Source: Clarireedia homoeocarpa (taxonomy: Eukaryota > Ascomycota > Leotiomycetes > Helotiales > Rutstroemiaceae). Taken from it: a DNA stretch of 64,000 bases. A program made the translations under genes and the position numbers. The number at the start of each line of letters is the position of its first letter. The stretch's first letter is position 1. Under the pieces are notes generated by a model that worked only from the letters and a program-made list of their open reading frames with translations, had not been told where the DNA came from and did not search any database. The DNA is taken from contig LNKV01000013.1 of the NCBI GenBank assembly GCA_001465935.1, positions 186,001 through 250,000 of the forward strand. The letters are read 5' to 3'. Below are positions 1 through 11,424 of this stretch, in pieces.

Positions 1-490
1 TACCAACATCGGCACACTATATACCAACATCTAACACTGATTTAACCATAAGGTAACGCGCAGTAATTTGCGCGCGGCTATGAACTTCATCGAAATTCTA
101 TAAACATCTCCTCTTTAGCTGATTTTACCGCGCAATCCCACAGGATTTTGATCGAGCGGCTAGCCAAATCATCAGCACTATTTTCCCACCAAGCTTCGGT
201 GGATTGGCAATGCGAGATGACGGCTGTTGTGTTATCCCCTGTGTATGCATCCTTTGAATTGGCTGCCGAGATAGGTCTCGTTGTTGGTGACCCGTTAGGC
301 TATGCTGTGCATTCCTAGCATCGAGAGGTATCTCGGACTTTTTATCGCATAGCAAGAAATCAAAGATATATCTGTAATCACCCGGAAGCTAATCGATTCA
401 ACCTGCTGGGTTCCTCCTCCAGATAGGTACAGTAGATGTTGGCGATGAGGAACATTTCGCTAAATTGAAATCTCAGAATAGCTTAAATAG
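1..490. other. No gene recognised at left edge
   Basis: I see no convincing coding region. A short open frame on the minus strand (125-355) has no recognisable motif. The stretch ends at the TGTTG terminus of the first solo LTR. Confidence 0.5.
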
Positions 491-761
491 TGTTGGAACC
501 ACTAAAAGCGGGGTAGGTGGGGCGGGGGCCCACTACCCTAAACTGAACGTCGTAGTGATCAATTAGGCTTACGAAGCCTATGAATTCAGGCTTACGAAGC
601 CTATGACAAATAGGCTTGAGAGGCCTATAAATATAGCTAGTCCTTCCCACTGTAGATAGAAATTAAGACAGTTGAATCAAGCATCATTTGCACCTATTGT
701 TAAATCCATTGAAGCCTATAAGTACTACGCATAGTGTACTACCCGCTGAAGACCGCCAAAA
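491..761 (+). mobile_element. Solo LTR, copia-like (left copy)
   Basis: The element starts TGTTGGAACC and ends in a degenerate CAAAA (the expected inverse end is CAACA). It is flanked by a 5-bp direct repeat AATAG at 486-490 and 762-766, the mark of LTR-element insertion. It holds a CCTATAAATATAG TATA-like block (624-636). Its 36 bp at 624-659 are identical to the reverse complement of 3827-3862, and 15 bp at 681-695 match the reverse complement of 3781-3795, so this is the same family as the copy at 3705-3961, in opposite orientation. No internal gag/pol is attached, so it is a solo LTR. Assignment to Ty1/copia rests only on the TGTTG...CAACA ends. Confidence 0.7.
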
Positions 762-1738
762 AATAGCACAAGCAATTCACCGAAAACCCAGTTTGGGTAG
801 TGATGCCACCTGATTCCGGTGTTCGCACTTTTGCATTCACTGTAATGGTAAGCTCGCTAGCAGGGCTTCTTATATACATAACCTACAGCTACTATAGGAA
901 AGAATCAACTACAATTCCGGATAAGGTCACTCACTGGTTTAGGCCAACCAAAAAAATTCTTTCCTGACCGCATTTCGACACAGCAGAGTAGAAACGTTCG
1001 TACAGCTCGCGAAGGAGCCACCGACTCCTGAAAAGTCGCACTTTCAAGCCATGCAAGAAAAGCACAGCGCTGAAGTCAATCCAAATACAACTCGTCATCG
1101 GTCCAACTCTACGAATTCGACAACCACCATGCGGACCTAGAACACAACGGCCACAACCCTACATGACACTAATAACCCTACGCCGGAAACAGTTTATCGC
1201 AAGGTGGGCGTTGACCGCAAAAAGTTTTTTTTTTTTTCCTCGTGTAATCTTGAATGCAATACACAGAACGGCCGCTGGGTCACCCGCCGAGTTGGGAGGC
1301 CTGTTCCATGTCCATGGGAAGTTTTCCATATTGTATTGGAATCGTGTGAATAACCAATGGCTGTTCATCTGTATGCTTCCAACAGCCAAATCTCGGCCGA
1401 AAATCGCCGGCGATGTATCCGCGTATCTGGGAGCAGTTTTAGATACGGTGCACTATCCACTTAGCCATGTCTCGTGTATGAGTTTTGACGTGAGGGCGAC
1501 TCCATATCGTCGACTAATGGCCCTGGCAGTCAGTGCTGAATGTGTTGGATATAGTGTATGGGACTGGGCGTTTGTTAACTTGTTGGTCCGAAGTGTATAA
1601 GGCACAGTTTAACACCCTTACTATACCCTTCTTTTTGTATCATTCAAACACATTTTAAAATTGACTTTGCATGACATACCTCATAATCCATTACTGTAAA
1701 TCATTTCCAAGCCACTCGCGCTATCTCACTTGCCAAGC
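762..1738. other. Spacer upstream of the 251-aa gene
   Basis: No gene is supported. An open frame at 1163-1600 (+) encodes an ordinary-looking 145-residue sequence with no motif I recognise and crosses a poly-T run near 1226; I do not annotate it. The last 150 bases before 1739 are the probable promoter and 5' leader of the next gene. Confidence 0.4.
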
Positions 1739-2494
1739 ATGCCTTCCCAACCCAGTTCTTCAAAGCACAAAGCTACTCAGCCTGGAGAACCTCAGAAGAA
1801 CCGCTCAGGTAAAGGGACTGTTGCTAAAGCCAGCGCACCAACGAGTTTACCCGAGCGAACCAAAGCTACTACAACTACTGCTGCTAAGAAATCTAGTGGT
1901 TCAACCGGAAGCAGTTCAAAAGGTACACACAAAACCAACCCCATCGCAACAGAAGCTCAACCACGCGTATCACGAGGTAAGCACCAAGAAACAGACAAGG
2001 CATCTAAGAAAAGGGGAAGAAGCCGCTCTCAAGAGAGCCGAGGCCGCGCTCATACCTCCTCCAAACAGTCTTCTTTGAACGTCCAGGCACCTTCGCAAAA
2101 GCGCCAACGTTCCATCACACCCATTCGAGGGCCTGAACGCGATAGTGAACTCAAGCCCCTTGAAGATGAGCTCGCCTATCTGAAGACTGAGCTCACGCGT
2201 GCGGATAAGGGTCATAGCAATAAGGAAGCATCTGATCTAGCAACTGGGTTAAGCGCTAAAATTAAAGCCTACGAGTGGACGATAGCCCTTGTCAAGGAGA
2301 GGCACGGGCTGAAGGACAAACTCGCGCAGAAAAAGGCTGCACTGAAGCTTAAAAAGACAGCAGAGCTGGAGAAGGACAAGGAGGAAATCATTGCAATACT
2401 GCATGAGAATATGAGAAACATTGATTACCATGTGGAAAATGACGGCGTGAAGGAAACGATATCAGATTTCGACAGATGTTATGATTCAGACTAA
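1739..2494 (+). CDS. Hypothetical basic, disordered plus coiled-coil protein, 251 aa
   Basis: Single open frame from the ATG at 1739 to TAA. The frame extends a few codons upstream, but only with a TTG, so 1739 is the first ATG. Residues 1-130 are low-complexity and rich in Ser, Thr, Lys, Arg and Gln, with RGRSRSQESRGR and KKRG stretches that resemble nuclear localisation or nucleic-acid-binding tails. Residues ~140-235 are a charged Lys/Glu helical segment (for example LKDKLAQKKAALKLKK), probably a coiled coil, followed by an acidic tail. No family recognised. The gene lies between two inverted solo LTRs with no other gene in the 3 kb, so it may be a lineage-specific gene or captured sequence. 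Whether it is expressed is unknown. Confidence 0.5.
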   Translation: MPSQPSSSKHKATQPGEPQKNRSGKGTVAKASAPTSLPERTKATTTTAAKKSSGSTGSSSKGTHKTNPIATEAQPRVSRGKHQETDKASKKRGRSRSQESRGRAHTSSKQSSLNVQAPSQKRQRSITPIRGPERDSELKPLEDELAYLKTELTRADKGHSNKEASDLATGLSAKIKAYEWTIALVKERHGLKDKLAQKKAALKLKKTAELEKDKEEIIAILHENMRNIDYHVENDGVKETISDFDRCYDSD

Positions 2495-3704
2495 TCCAGA
2501 AGACACAACATCACCCAGAGAGGTTTGGGCGCTGGGGAGTCTGGAGCCGAATTTGATTTCACTTAGCTTTGTATTGAACCCAAAATAATAGAATCGCTTT
2601 TGTTCTCTTGAAATGAACTTTGCATCAATGTTAAGATTTAAAGCTTTTGGAAATGATATTGCATTGAAATTGACTGATTGATCTATGTAAAGAACTAACT
2701 ACATGGCTGCTTGAAGGAGGTCTATATCCTCAAGATGTGGCAAATTATCGACCCTAGCATGTTCCGTAGCATGAGAATCGAAGAGCAATGGAAATTTAGC
2801 ATTTCCCCGATTTGGGTATGCCCTCAATGAATGTGGATTTGGCATAACTTTGGCATAACCCCGGGTTTCTCATAAGGACGGATCTGGCCGATCTCTGGCA
2901 GAATCCCGGATTTCGCATGAGTGTGGATCTGTGGATCTGTAGATCTCACAGCTCGGTTATCTAGTTCCCGGTACAGTACTTAGAGGCGTTGGCACTGTTG
3001 ACCGGCCTGTGTAGGAAGTAGCCCGGCCCCCTCGTCTAGCAAGAAAGGTTTCCCCTACTGTAATAAAACTTCGAAACGGCCAAAGGTACGCCTGGCCCCC
3101 TAATCTAGAGGCTGAAGTTGGTCGTGGTATACAACGTAACGCCCAAAAGATGCGAAGGCTCGCAAGGATTATGTATCCTCGTCGATTCCTCAAAGCTCAC
3201 TGGATGTACGTCCGTCGAAGAGCCCGATCAAACGGTTGATCCAAGAGCTGTGTATACAGTACATAGATTATTGTCCGCAGCAAGTGCTGCGATCATTGAA
3301 CATAGTATAGTGCACTGCGTGGGCCTAGGATATCTGTTGGTAGAGAATGCTCTAAACCCCTGCTTCGGGTGATGATCCGCTAAGATTTGTCACAATAGCC
3401 CCTTTTGGTGAGAGTGTATATAATATCAATTTGTCTAAACTTGTTCGGTATTAAAGTAAATAAATAAAAGTTAAAGGATATATAACTATTTCCTTAAGTT
3501 ACCTTCTAGAATATTCAAGAAAGGAAGCGACAGATTGATTACTACGTAATAATAATCGCAGACCACAAAAAGTATAAGAATACAGGCTTCTCTATATCTC
3601 TCTTCTGACTTAGTTATAAAAAATAAATAAAGATAAAGCAGATGATTCTCCGTACTACAATTGTTCTATAGCTAGATTTGTAGCTACTCCAAGCATAACT
3701 TTAT
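2495..3704. other. Spacer between hypothetical gene and solo LTR
   Basis: No gene is supported. A frame at 3118-3372 (+) lacks recognisable motifs. The part from about 3400 to 3700 is A/T-rich with short tandem motifs (AATAAATAAAAG), consistent with decayed repeat DNA. Confidence 0.4.
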
Positions 3705-3961
3705 TGTTGCGGCTTGGCGTGTGGTCTCAGCGGGTGATACACTAAATGTAATGCTTACAAGCTTTAAGGGACTCAATAACAGGTGCAAATGATGCTTATT
3801 CGACTAACTTATCTCTGCTGCGGTTGCTATCTACAGTGGGAAGGACTAGCTATATTTATAGGCTCTTCAGGCTCCCTGCCTTAAGGGTTCGGTAGCGGAC
3901 TACCCTAACTACCCGGACTACACCACCACAGTGGCTTCAGCCCCCCTAGGACTACTCAACA
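3705..3961 (-). mobile_element. Solo LTR, copia-like (right copy), intact ends and TSD
   Basis: 257 bp with perfect 5-bp inverted ends TGTTG (3705-3709) and CAACA (3957-3961) and a perfect 5-bp target-site duplication TTTAT at 3700-3704 and 3962-3966. Read on the minus strand it contains the same CCTATAAATATAGCTAG block as the copy at 491-761. The insertion point is at the extreme 3' end of the NLR coding sequence: the NLR stop codon (3952-3954) lies inside this LTR. Confidence 0.85.
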
Positions 3962-6900
3962 TTTATATTAGATAATGAGAATCCAACAAAAAAAACCTTT
4001 CCGGAAGCGCAACCCACAGCAGTTATTGACGCCGATGGCAAAATATCGTAACAATTTGCCCGGAAGTCAGGTGGTAACCAAAGCAGATTCTGCCCGTTCC
4101 ACGTAACCCACGAGCTACAAACGTTTAATCCATCGGGTAAAGTAGCAAGCCCAGCTCTGTTGATCTTAAAACGACCTATGTTTGTAATCAAGATTGAGTT
4201 AGTACTATCAAATAACAAACGTGTGACACGCTCTTTAACTTCGATTGATTGCTGGCAGGAGCCGGTGCTCGCGTCCCAGATCTTGACTGTATAGTCGTCG
4301 GACGCTGACGCTAGCCGCGTCGAGTTGTGCGAGAAGGCCACCGATCTGACCGAACTACTATGGCCCGCGAGTATCTGCTGGCAGAAGCCGGTGCTCGTGT
4401 CCCAGATCTTGACTGTATGGTCGTCGGACGCTGACGCTAGCTGTGTCGAGTTGTGCGAGAAGGCCACTGACCAGACCCAACCACTGTGGCCTGCGAGCGT
4501 CTGCTGGCAGGAGCCGGTGCTCGTGTCCCAGATCTTGACCGTATAGTCGTCGGATGCTGACGCTAGCCGCGTCGAGTCGTGCGAGAAAGCCACTGACCTA
4601 ACCCAATTTCNNNNNNNNNNNNNNNNNNNNNNNNNNNNNNNNNNNNNNNNNNNNNNNNNNNNNNNNNNNNNNNNNNNNNNNNNNNNNNNNNNNNNNNNNN
4701 NNNNNNNNNNNNNNNNNNNNNNNNNNNNNNNNNNNNNNNNNNNNNNNNNNNNNNNNNNNNNNNNNNNNNNNNNNNNNNNNNNNNNNNNNNNNNNNNNNNN
4801 NNNNNNNNNNNNNNNNNNNNNNNNNNNNNNNNNNNNNNNNNNNNNNNNNNNNNNNNNNNNNNNNNNNNNNNNNNNNNNNNNNNNNNNNNNNNNNNNNNNN
4901 NNNNNNNNNNNNNNNNNNNNNNNNNNNNNNNNNNNNNNNNNNNNNNNNNNNNNNNNNNNNNNNNNNNNNNNNNNNNNNNNNNNNNNNNNNNNNNNNNTCT
5001 TGACCGTATGGTCGCTGGACGCTGACGCTAGCCGCGTCGAGTCGTGCGAGAAAGCCACTGACCTAACCCAATTTCTATGGCCCGCGAGCGTCTGCTGACA
5101 AGAGCCGGTGCTCGTGTCCCAGATCTTGACCGTATGGTCGCTGGACGCTGACGCTAGCCGCGTCGAGTCGTGCGAGAAAGCCACTGACCTAACCCAATTT
5201 CTATGGCCCGCGAGCGTCTGCTGACAAGAGCCGGTGCTCGTGTCCCAGATCTTGACCGTATGGTCGCTGGACGCTGACGCTAGCCGCGTCGAGTCGTGCG
5301 AGAAGGCCACCGACCTGACCGAATTACTGTGGCCCGCGAGCGTCTGCTGGCAGGAGCCGGTGCTCGCGTCCCAGATCTTGACCGTATGGTCGTCGGACGC
5401 TGACGCTAGCCGCGTCGAGTCGTGCGAGAAGGCCACCGACCAGACCCAATCGCTGTGGCCCGCGAGCGTCTGCTGGCAGAAGCCGGTGCTCGCGTCCCAG
5501 ATCTTGACCGTATAGTCGCTGGACGCTGATGCTAGCTGTGTCGAGTCGTGCGAGAAAGCCACTGAATTGACCAAATTTCTATGGCCCACGAGCGTCTGCA
5601 GCGTCGCGTTCCAATTTGCTTGCACTTTTGGTTTTATGTAAATCCAAGATGGGACACAATTTTCAAAATGCTTCCGTACAATGCTATTCTCTGGGGTAAA
5701 TATAAGGGCTGAGGAGTATATTTGTAAAGGTACCTCTTCAATTCCTGGCCGGGTATATAAGGCAAATCGCTTTGCATCATGAACAAAAGCGAATAGAGTA
5801 GGACTTTCATGTGCCTTAATATGTGTTAGCTCCTATTCGCTGTTATCTGGGAAAACCTACTGGGACAATTTCTTCTAACGATAATATCGCAAGAATCCCG
5901 TCTGAAATCTTGCCCATACAGCTAAGGGCCTCAAGCCAGTGCAGGAGGTGTGTCTGGAGAAAATCATACACTTGGTTATTATCGCCAATTTTGGTCCTGC
6001 TTTCTCGAAGATGCTGAGCCCAGTAGACACAACAGTATCGGATTCCTTCTAGTGGATCTGGGCTTGGGACCGTTATGCTCTTTGATTCGCATCCGACGTT
6101 TGGCAGGCTGTAGATATTTTTTTTCAATACTTTCGACATTGCCTGAATCGAACGTTTGCCAATGTTCGCATGCCCTTGAGCAACTCCGTCTAGGAGTTTA
6201 GACTGATAATCCATCATATAGTCTTTGACTGACTTGTGGTTCAGAGAGACTATTTCATTTTCGATAGTCAGAAATGATTCGCACTTGCAAACAACTGAGT
6301 ACGGATCAGTCTTCTCTGGCAAAGACACGAGCACAGCAAGCTCAGAAAGAGAAAGAGGTCGATATGCTAGAGAAGTAGCCACTAATGCATCCTTGCAGTA
6401 CTGCACGTATTCCGGCTTCACTTTCTCTATTCTAGTCATCTTGTACTTATATAGCTCTGGTAAGCTAGCTGGGTAATCCTTGATTTTATCAACAGCGAAG
6501 TTTCCGCGTATTTCTTTGAGGTCTTTGAACACGAGGGACATCCAAAGGAAGTTCTCCCCTGCTCGCTCTCTAACCTCGTGCAGTATTGACTCTTGAATTT
6601 CTTTGGTGTAGGAAGAGCCGATTTTGGGGAGATCCGCCAAGTCAGATAGCTTGTGCTTGATATATTTGTCGACACGATCTTTCTGATTTTGTATATCCAG
6701 CTCGGCTAAGGTCTCCAGAATTGCTCGATCTATACTATATGGTGGATTTTTGAGTTTAGTGAGAATATCGACCTCCGGACGGCTAGAAACCAGCCATCTC
6801 ACTTTATCGTGGCCAGCGAGGGAAGTTGAAATAAGTTTAATAAGGGTCTCTAACCCTTGGTCACACTCGTCAAGGGCATCGATAATAAAATATACTGGTC

Positions 6901-8765
6901 GCGCATCTTTCAGCATGTCCTTAAAGATTCGACACACGGTAGTCAGTGCATTCTGGTCAGTGAAAAGAGCACCGCCCGAACTCTTATAATCTGCTTGCAA
7001 GTACTTAGAAAAAAGATCTGGTTGCTGAATAAGCAGCATCCAAACCAGGGATCTCAGGGTAGCCGTTGCGTTGTTTAGAAGCAGATCGGTTTTGCCCTGA
7101 GTCTGACAAAAGAAGTACGAGAGGGCCGGCTGGAACACGGCGGGTCTAGAGGAGAGTTGGCTAATAATACCACTCAAGAGCATGGTCTTTCCTGTGCCTG
7201 CACTACCCTTAACCCACAGCAGTTGACATGGCGGTTTTTGTAATTCGCCCCAGTCAGTGAATGCGGCATACTTCTCCTCCTTAAAGATCCACTCGTTCGT
7301 GTCGTTGTGTAACTCTTCCTTAGCAGCTACGATTCTTGTCATATCATCTTGCGGATTAACGACGCGGAGATCACGAAGGCAGTTTTGGTACTCGTCATCC
7401 ATTCGCATTCCTTTATGTAGAGAGATGACTTTTTCAAGAGTCTGACTGATATCCACAAGTAGGGATTGGTTTTTTTCAGTCAGCTCGACGAGATTGCCCC
7501 AAAGGCGCGTTGCCTGTAGATTTCTATACTGCTCCCAATCTTCTTTGAGGGTTTTTTCGGCAGTCTCAACACTCGTTCGGGCACCATCCCAAGCCTTTAG
7601 ATCCACTAAGTTGCGAAAGAATTCTTTGTATTGGTTCCGGTAGTAAGAGCAAACGCTCTTTATCTGATATAGGAGAATAGCTTTGTAGAGCTCAACGACT
7701 TTCTGTTTTAGCTGTTTCCAAACGTCGATTTTATCCTTGTTTTCACTGTCTCGGAGATAATCAGTCAAGAGACAATACCAGTCCATTCTAGAAATGACAT
7801 AAACAATGCCCTCTAGATTGGCGGTTTTCGCTTTCGCAGGGTTAGAGAGCATCTGGAATATAGTATTAATACGAAAACCACGCAAGAATATAATGATTGC
7901 TCACCAGCAGCCCAACACAAACACCGGCCCATGGAAGCGCAGCAGGCGCAGCCTGGGGTATAGTCATCGCAAAGTCGCCCAAGGGCTTTATCTTAAGAAT
8001 GGTTTCGGCAAAGTCACCCACTGCTCTCGAGATCTTCGTAGCCCTGGCGACTTTCTCCTTACCTTCTTTCACCAAATGCTCTAGATGTCTCTTTCGATTG
8101 GCTCGGTCGTCATGGAATTCGATTGGAATATTGGCGGCTCCACCTGCGGAGGTATCGGTGGGTTTCTCGAGCTTGAGAACCTTCGCCAGAATTTTCATAT
8201 AGGCCTCGATGAGCTCGTTTTGATCTTTTTCAATGCTATCATAAGCATCATCCCACAATTCCTGGGAATACCTCGAGTTATACTGACTCCCGACGTCTGT
8301 CGCCAGCTGTGGCTCGCTAGCCGACGGATTGGCTTTAGTATGAGCCACTTGGGTACTAGTGACGGGTAGGACTACAGACGAGACTTGAGCTTGTACAGGA
8401 TAGCCGGAAGAAATATTGGAAGATTCTTGCACATCGGGTGTTGGGCGCCGAGACTTTTGAGCTCTCGCGTCTGGGCTAGCGGAAGTCCTTTGAGTATCGG
8501 TTAAGGTCGCAATTGAAGGAGTTTGTAGCTCTGTGAGGCTGCTAGAAGTGACCTTTGGACTGTCTTCTCTATCAGTAGCCAGTATTTGAAGCTGGGACCG
8601 CTTCGGGGCTAAAGAAGTTTCCCCATCACACGCAGACAGCTCCGACGCGCTGGGCGGGGTAAGGTTAGCGTTGCCGGCTAGTGTATGACTGGGCTTTCCC
8701 TCCCTCTTGGACCCGTGAAGCTTAGCAAACATCCGCGACAAAAATTTTCTAACCTTTCCAAACAT
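3952..8765 (-). CDS. NACHT-WD40 NLR (NACHT_N / NACHT / WD40), HET-E/NWD type
   Basis: Fungal STAND receptor of the kind involved in non-self recognition and incompatibility. Proposed exons, all with phase-0 junctions: 8765-7905, 7852-5861, 5814-3952; introns 52 and 46 bp, the second with a GCTAAC branch site. Protein about 1570 aa counting the N gap. Residues ~1-160 are disordered and polar; ~165-390 is the NACHT_N domain (ALPWAGVCVGLL, then LSNPAKAK...NLEGIVYVISRMDWY across intron 1). The NACHT ATPase has Walker A GSAGTGKT (~503-510) and Walker B YFIIDALDEC (~608-617). The linker FAFVHDAKRFALY leads into the WD40 propeller of near-identical 42-residue units. An upstream in-frame ATG exists at 8930, but I prefer 8765 (MFGKVRKFLSRMF), which resembles NWD N termini. 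The final codons and stop come from an inserted solo LTR. The N gap 4611-4997 means repeat number is unknown. Confidence 0.85.
4240..5610 (-). repeat. Near-identical 126-bp WD40 coding repeats
   Basis: Tandem 42-residue WD40 units, each ending in KIWD.STG.CQQTLAGH. Five units precede the gap (the fifth cut) and three follow it. Units around 5072-5323 are essentially identical at nucleotide level. Variable positions concentrate where each blade begins (NLVN, DWVW, NSVR, NWVR, GWVW, SSVR), at SSDY/DDHT/DDYT and at the residue after WD, i.e. sites expected to face the ligand surface. High identity with a few variable codons is typical of the HIC repeats of HET-D/E/R-type genes. Confidence 0.9.
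4611..4997. other. Assembly gap (387 N) inside WD40 repeats
   Basis: Run of N inside the repeat array. From flanking units the missing DNA should be 48 bp plus a whole number of 126-bp units; 387 does not fit (339/126 = 2.69), so the stated length is an estimate. Confidence 0.95.
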
Positions 8766-11100
8766 CGTTTCGATGCAGATCGATGAGATCGACAGAGATG
8801 GTATATTGTGGTGAGGTTGATGGTTGTGCGAAATCGACGTGCCGGTTTTCTCGAGGCTGAAATGCACGCAAGCTAACTGGAGAGCCAATAGAATCGAGGA
8901 GAGCCGGTCCGAGAATAGTAGAATCAACAATCATGGAGCCAATGAAGAAGTGGGTACAATATACTTTACTGAGAAACGATAGGCTACCAAGAGCAGCCGC
9001 GAGCAGAAAAAAAAAATAAACAAATTAACTACACAAAGAAGTAAAGAATAAGAGAGATTCGTCCTCTTAAAATGATAGAATATATCGTTGATATTAAATT
9101 AACAAGGCTGAGTTTTACGTCTTTTAGACAGATTCGATTCTGACATACATGAGCCACATCGAACTGCATACACACCTTTGGACTGGCTATCCTTTCAACT
9201 TTGAATGAAATACCGAAATAGAAGTTTAGAGAGTAGAACTTGCATCAAATTGTATATCAGAATACATTCCAGCAAGGTTGCGATAAATAATTAGCATGTG
9301 GGTCGATGCGAAGCTTGGGTACTTGCGCACTCACGATTCTGGTGCCTGTAGATATGTAGGCAGAAGAAAAGAAGAAAGGGAACAACCGCAAGAAGACCAC
9401 AATCAATCATCCAAGCCCTCGAAGAATTGTTCTGTCAGTAGCTGTAATGGCGCAGCTGTCAGCCACGCCCAAAAAAATAGCCGCCTTCGAAAAGGAGGCA
9501 GCAATCGACCGTGCCAGATACTCTCGCTGGAAAGCGAAGACTCAATATCTATGTGGCGCATTCTATGAACCTTCAGCTCTCTTTTGAGAGTCTGCAGAGC
9601 TAACTTTGAGTCATTTGATGGAGTCTGGTAAATTAATAGAAGGAGAGGCGCCCGATCGCGATTGATTTTTGCTGCGGTTAGCTGATAGTAAAGGCCAGAT
9701 CTCGGTTTTTCTTTGCGACAGTCGCCTTATCGGATTGTACGCTCTCGAACACTACAATTATCACAAAACAGAGGATAATCCTATCATCTTCGACAATAAC
9801 TACGAAATCATCTCTTTCCAAAAGAGGAGCTATCTAGAGTATCGATATAGGATTTACCACTGTCTCCGATCTGTGCGAACAGCCTTTATGCGTTTAGTAG
9901 TGTGAGACCTACTACTGCACTATACGAACTATCAACTTCTCAACTTCGATCTATATACGCCTTGGTAGCAGAGCAGGAGTATTCACTTATGATGGCATAC
10001 AATGTGTTTGGTGGGGGGATAGGGAGGGCGGTGCCTGCTTTTGATCCCCACAAGCTAGATAGCATTTTGTATGATCGGAGGTAACCTGGATGAATGATCG
10101 TGAGGAGACGGTTCAATGTCTGGGTTCATCCAGACAGCCAAAAGCAAATAGGGAGAACTAGATGTTGCGATCTGGGTTTCGAGGCGTTGGGCTTTAGTTT
10201 TGAGAAAACCATCCTAGTAGTCTTCTTAGGCCTCAATATAAATAGGACGTATGCGATAGACATGATTGAGGAATGAGAGACAGTAAATGCAACATGCTTC
10301 ACAGTTGCGCAATAGTCCCAAGTGATGTTCGAGCAAATCGCAAGTAGAAACGTCCCCGATGAATGAGTCCTCCTGTTCTCCAAGAATAAATCAATAGGGT
10401 CTATGTCGACGAACTCGCAAAAAGTCACCAACCAAACCGTTCCCGTCATCATCTCAAGGACAAAGTCGGACTGACAATATTCCGATGGCGCAGAAAACGA
10501 CAATGCTTCGTAGTTCTCTTCTCGCACATGGACAATTATTGACTCTGGTGAGAGAACTTGAGGAATTGTACTGTAGTCAACTTGCTACATGTCTGAAGAC
10601 AAAACGAAAAAAGAAGACGCGGTAGGGCTGGAAGATTTTCCATTTCCATTTCCACTTCCATTTTCATTTCCATAACCCTATTCTTGTCGCACTTATTCTC
10701 TGTCGCACTCGCTTTCCGACATGAATCAGACGAAGGTGCCGAAGAGCGAAGATGGTGCGGGAGCTAGGTTGCGCACAGAGGTGGTGATCGCCGGTCGGAT
10801 CCTCGTGTGTTTTGCGATTCTTATTTTTTTTTTTTTGATGGGGAAATTTCGCGCTCTCGGATATATGGAAAGATACGGACGTTTCCGATGTGAGCTCCAC
10901 TCAATAGATACGGAGGTGCTACGAAGTGCTTCGTACAAGTAATAATACCCAGAGTCTCGCGCCGGGCAGTGCGAGTATTGGTTTTTGAGGCTCGACGGCC
11001 TTGGGGAGGAAAGGAGAGCGAGGAGAATTGGAAAGAGTTCGATACACCAATTATAGAATGGCGCCATTTATCGTGCCAGTTGCAAAGATTCATTGGGACG

Positions 11101-11150
11101 AAGGGGAAGGGGAAGGGAAGGGGAAGGGAAGGGGAAGGGGAAAGGGAAAG
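11101..11150. repeat. Purine-only GGGGAAGGGAA microsatellite
   Basis: Fifty bases made only of A and G, built from GGGGAA/GGGAA units. A homopurine-homopyrimidine tract of this kind can form triplex DNA in principle. Confidence 0.85.
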
Positions 11151-11333
11151 AATACTTGATTGGGTACCGGTGAGCAATCACTGTGCATACAAATCCAATA
11201 GTGTTTTGTGACGAGGGAAACCCTCGCGAAGGATAGTTATTCGGCAAGAGGCGTGAAGCTCTAGGCCAGGCCAAGCCAATGCCAACGCGCTACCTGTCTT
11301 CATCACACGACTTTCGTATACAGAGCAGAGGTC

Positions 11334-11424
11334 AATGATCGATGAGTGATGAGTGGTGAGTGACGAGCGATGAGTGATGAGCGATGAGTGATGGGCGATG
11401 AGTGATGGGCGATGGGCGATGATG
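11334..11424. repeat. Degenerate GATGAGT/GATGGGC tandem array
   Basis: About a dozen 7-8-bp units alternating GATGAGT, GATGAGC and GATGGGC. No coding role seen. Confidence 0.8.

Noticed and set aside
491..3961. Single large DNA transposon with terminal inverted repeats
   Set aside because: Each inverted copy has its own distinct 5-bp TSD and TGTTG/CAACA-like ends, which fits two solo LTR insertions better.
7866..8930. Separate 354-aa gene upstream of the NACHT protein
   Set aside because: A 52-bp phase-0 intron (7853-7904) joins GVCVGLL to LSNPAKAK, reproducing the continuous NACHT_N domain; it is exon 1 of the NLR.
10126..10527. 133-aa frame on the minus strand upstream of the surface-protein gene
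   Set aside because: Plausible composition but no motif, no neighbouring exon with good splice sites; left unannotated.
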